This document shows positions 63,613 through 64,000 of a DNA stretch of 64,000 bases, piece by piece (position 1 is the first letter of the stretch; the number at the start of each line of letters is the position of its first letter). The notes below the pieces were generated by a model that worked only from the letters and a program-made list of their open reading frames with translations, made no database searches and was not told the DNA's origin. Position numbers and translations under genes: made by a program. The stretch spans positions 62,001 to 126,000 of the forward strand of contig CACILM010000001.1 in NCBI GenBank assembly GCA_902587515.1, given 5' to 3'. This stretch comes from an uncultured Pelagibacteraceae bacterium. GTDB lineage: Bacteria; Pseudomonadota; Alphaproteobacteria; Pelagibacterales; Pelagibacteraceae.

Positions 63613-64000
63613 GATTTGCCTTGCTAACAATACCTTTTTCTTCCATCATATCAATAATTCTAGCAGCTCTATTGTATCCGATTTGCAACTTTCTCTGTAA
63701 AAAGCTTGTAGAGGCTTTTCCTTCTGCTTTAATAATTTCTACGGCTTGATTAAATAATTCATCTTCATCACCTTCATTTCCAGGAGTTAGTGAGCTTTCA
63801 GTTGTTACTTGGGAAGTAATTTCTTCCATATAATCTGGCTCTCCTTGTGCTCTTAACGAATTAGTAATTTTCTCAATTTCTTGTTCAGAAACATATGGAC
63901 CATGAATTCTAACTATTCTGTTTGCTGATGACATGAATAACATGTCTCCTTTTCCTAGTAATTGTTCGGCACCCTGCTCCCCTAAAATTGTCCTACTATC
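63587..64000 (-). CDS. ftsK: DNA translocase FtsK (partial, C-terminal end)
   Basis: The last ~137 residues of FtsK, open to the right edge. GEQGAEQLLGKGDMLFM belongs to the motor domain, and the final ~65 residues (DELFNQAVEIIKAEGKAST, LQRKLQIGYNRAARIIDMMEEKG) are the gamma winged-helix domain that reads KOPS and contacts XerD. The remainder lies outside the window. Confidence 0.95.
   Translation of the reverse strand, partial: DSRTILGEQGAEQLLGKGDMLFMSSANRIVRIHGPYVSEQEIEKITNSLRAQGEPDYMEEITSQVTTESSLTPGNEGDEDELFNQAVEIIKAEGKASTSFLQRKLQIGYNRAARIIDMMEEKGIVSKANHVGKREVL

Noticed and set aside
1-64000. CRISPR array or toxin-antitoxin pair
   Set aside because: No regularly spaced repeats and no recognisable small toxin-antitoxin gene pair were seen.

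Overview
The window is a gene-dense, very A+T-rich alphaproteobacterial chromosome segment. Many adjacent genes overlap by 1-26 nt, no spacer exceeds about 280 nt, and enzyme subunits are short. The gene content and order point to a streamlined marine SAR11 (Candidatus Pelagibacter-like) genome: a TRAP carboxylate transporter, a glycolate/lactate oxidation cluster, hemE-origin-ppsR-maf-aroE-coaE-dnaQ, and hslVU next to his genes. No 16S gene is present to confirm this, so the assignment rests on gene content and synteny.

Layout. 1-5.0 kb (minus): leuD(partial)-leuC, rplS, trmD, rpsP and ffh. A strongly structured intergenic element (4900-5024) separates ffh from dapF-ftsY (plus). 6.8-13.1 kb (minus): an uptake operon with TRAP transporter dctPQM, an amidase, a small membrane protein, an EamA permease and an alpha/beta hydrolase. 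13.2-20.6 kb (minus): a 2-hydroxyacid cluster (FMN L-lactate dehydrogenase type enzyme, aminotransferase, glcDEF, glyoxylate-reductase-like dehydrogenase). 20.6-25.2 kb: a PagL-like lipid A deacylase and the cytochrome c maturation genes ccmCDEFGH. 25.3-32.9 kb: hspQ, yciB, DUF2794, a BI-1 family protein, an aldo/keto reductase, an IalB-like protein, argG, psiE, folD, yggT and mscS. 32.9-36.1 kb: hemD-hemC facing tsaD and an EVE-domain gene. 36.1-41.2 kb: acetate use (acsA with a basic N-terminal extension, then a two-gene DUF4212/VC_2705-type symporter). 41.2-45.8 kb: rpe, a heparinase-like gene, purH and a pterin dehydratase.

45.8-47.1 kb is the accessory spot. An intact tRNA-Gly(GCC) and a 40-nt perfect copy of its 5' half flank a single DUF4268/PD-(D/E)XK-like gene. 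The truncated copy still has a near-consensus promoter behind it. This looks like a minimal tRNA-targeted island.

47.2-51.6 kb (minus apart from the first gene): a LON-substrate-binding-domain gene, then rho, hemJ, hemH and hemE. 51613-51886 is very probably the replication origin: DnaA-box-like nonamers, one TTAA-N7-TTAA (CtrA-type) site, an A+T-rich stretch, and gene direction that diverges from it on both sides. 51.9-64 kb: ppsR-maf-aroE-coaE-dnaQ, secB/fxsA, Tim44-like, Smr, hslUV, the hisBHAFE-HIT-GNAT operon, lolA and the C-terminal end of ftsK.

Start codons were moved from the longest open frame where a downstream ATG matched the family start or ribosome-binding site better; this is stated in each entry. 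All functional calls come from motif and family recognition by eye. No database search was run.
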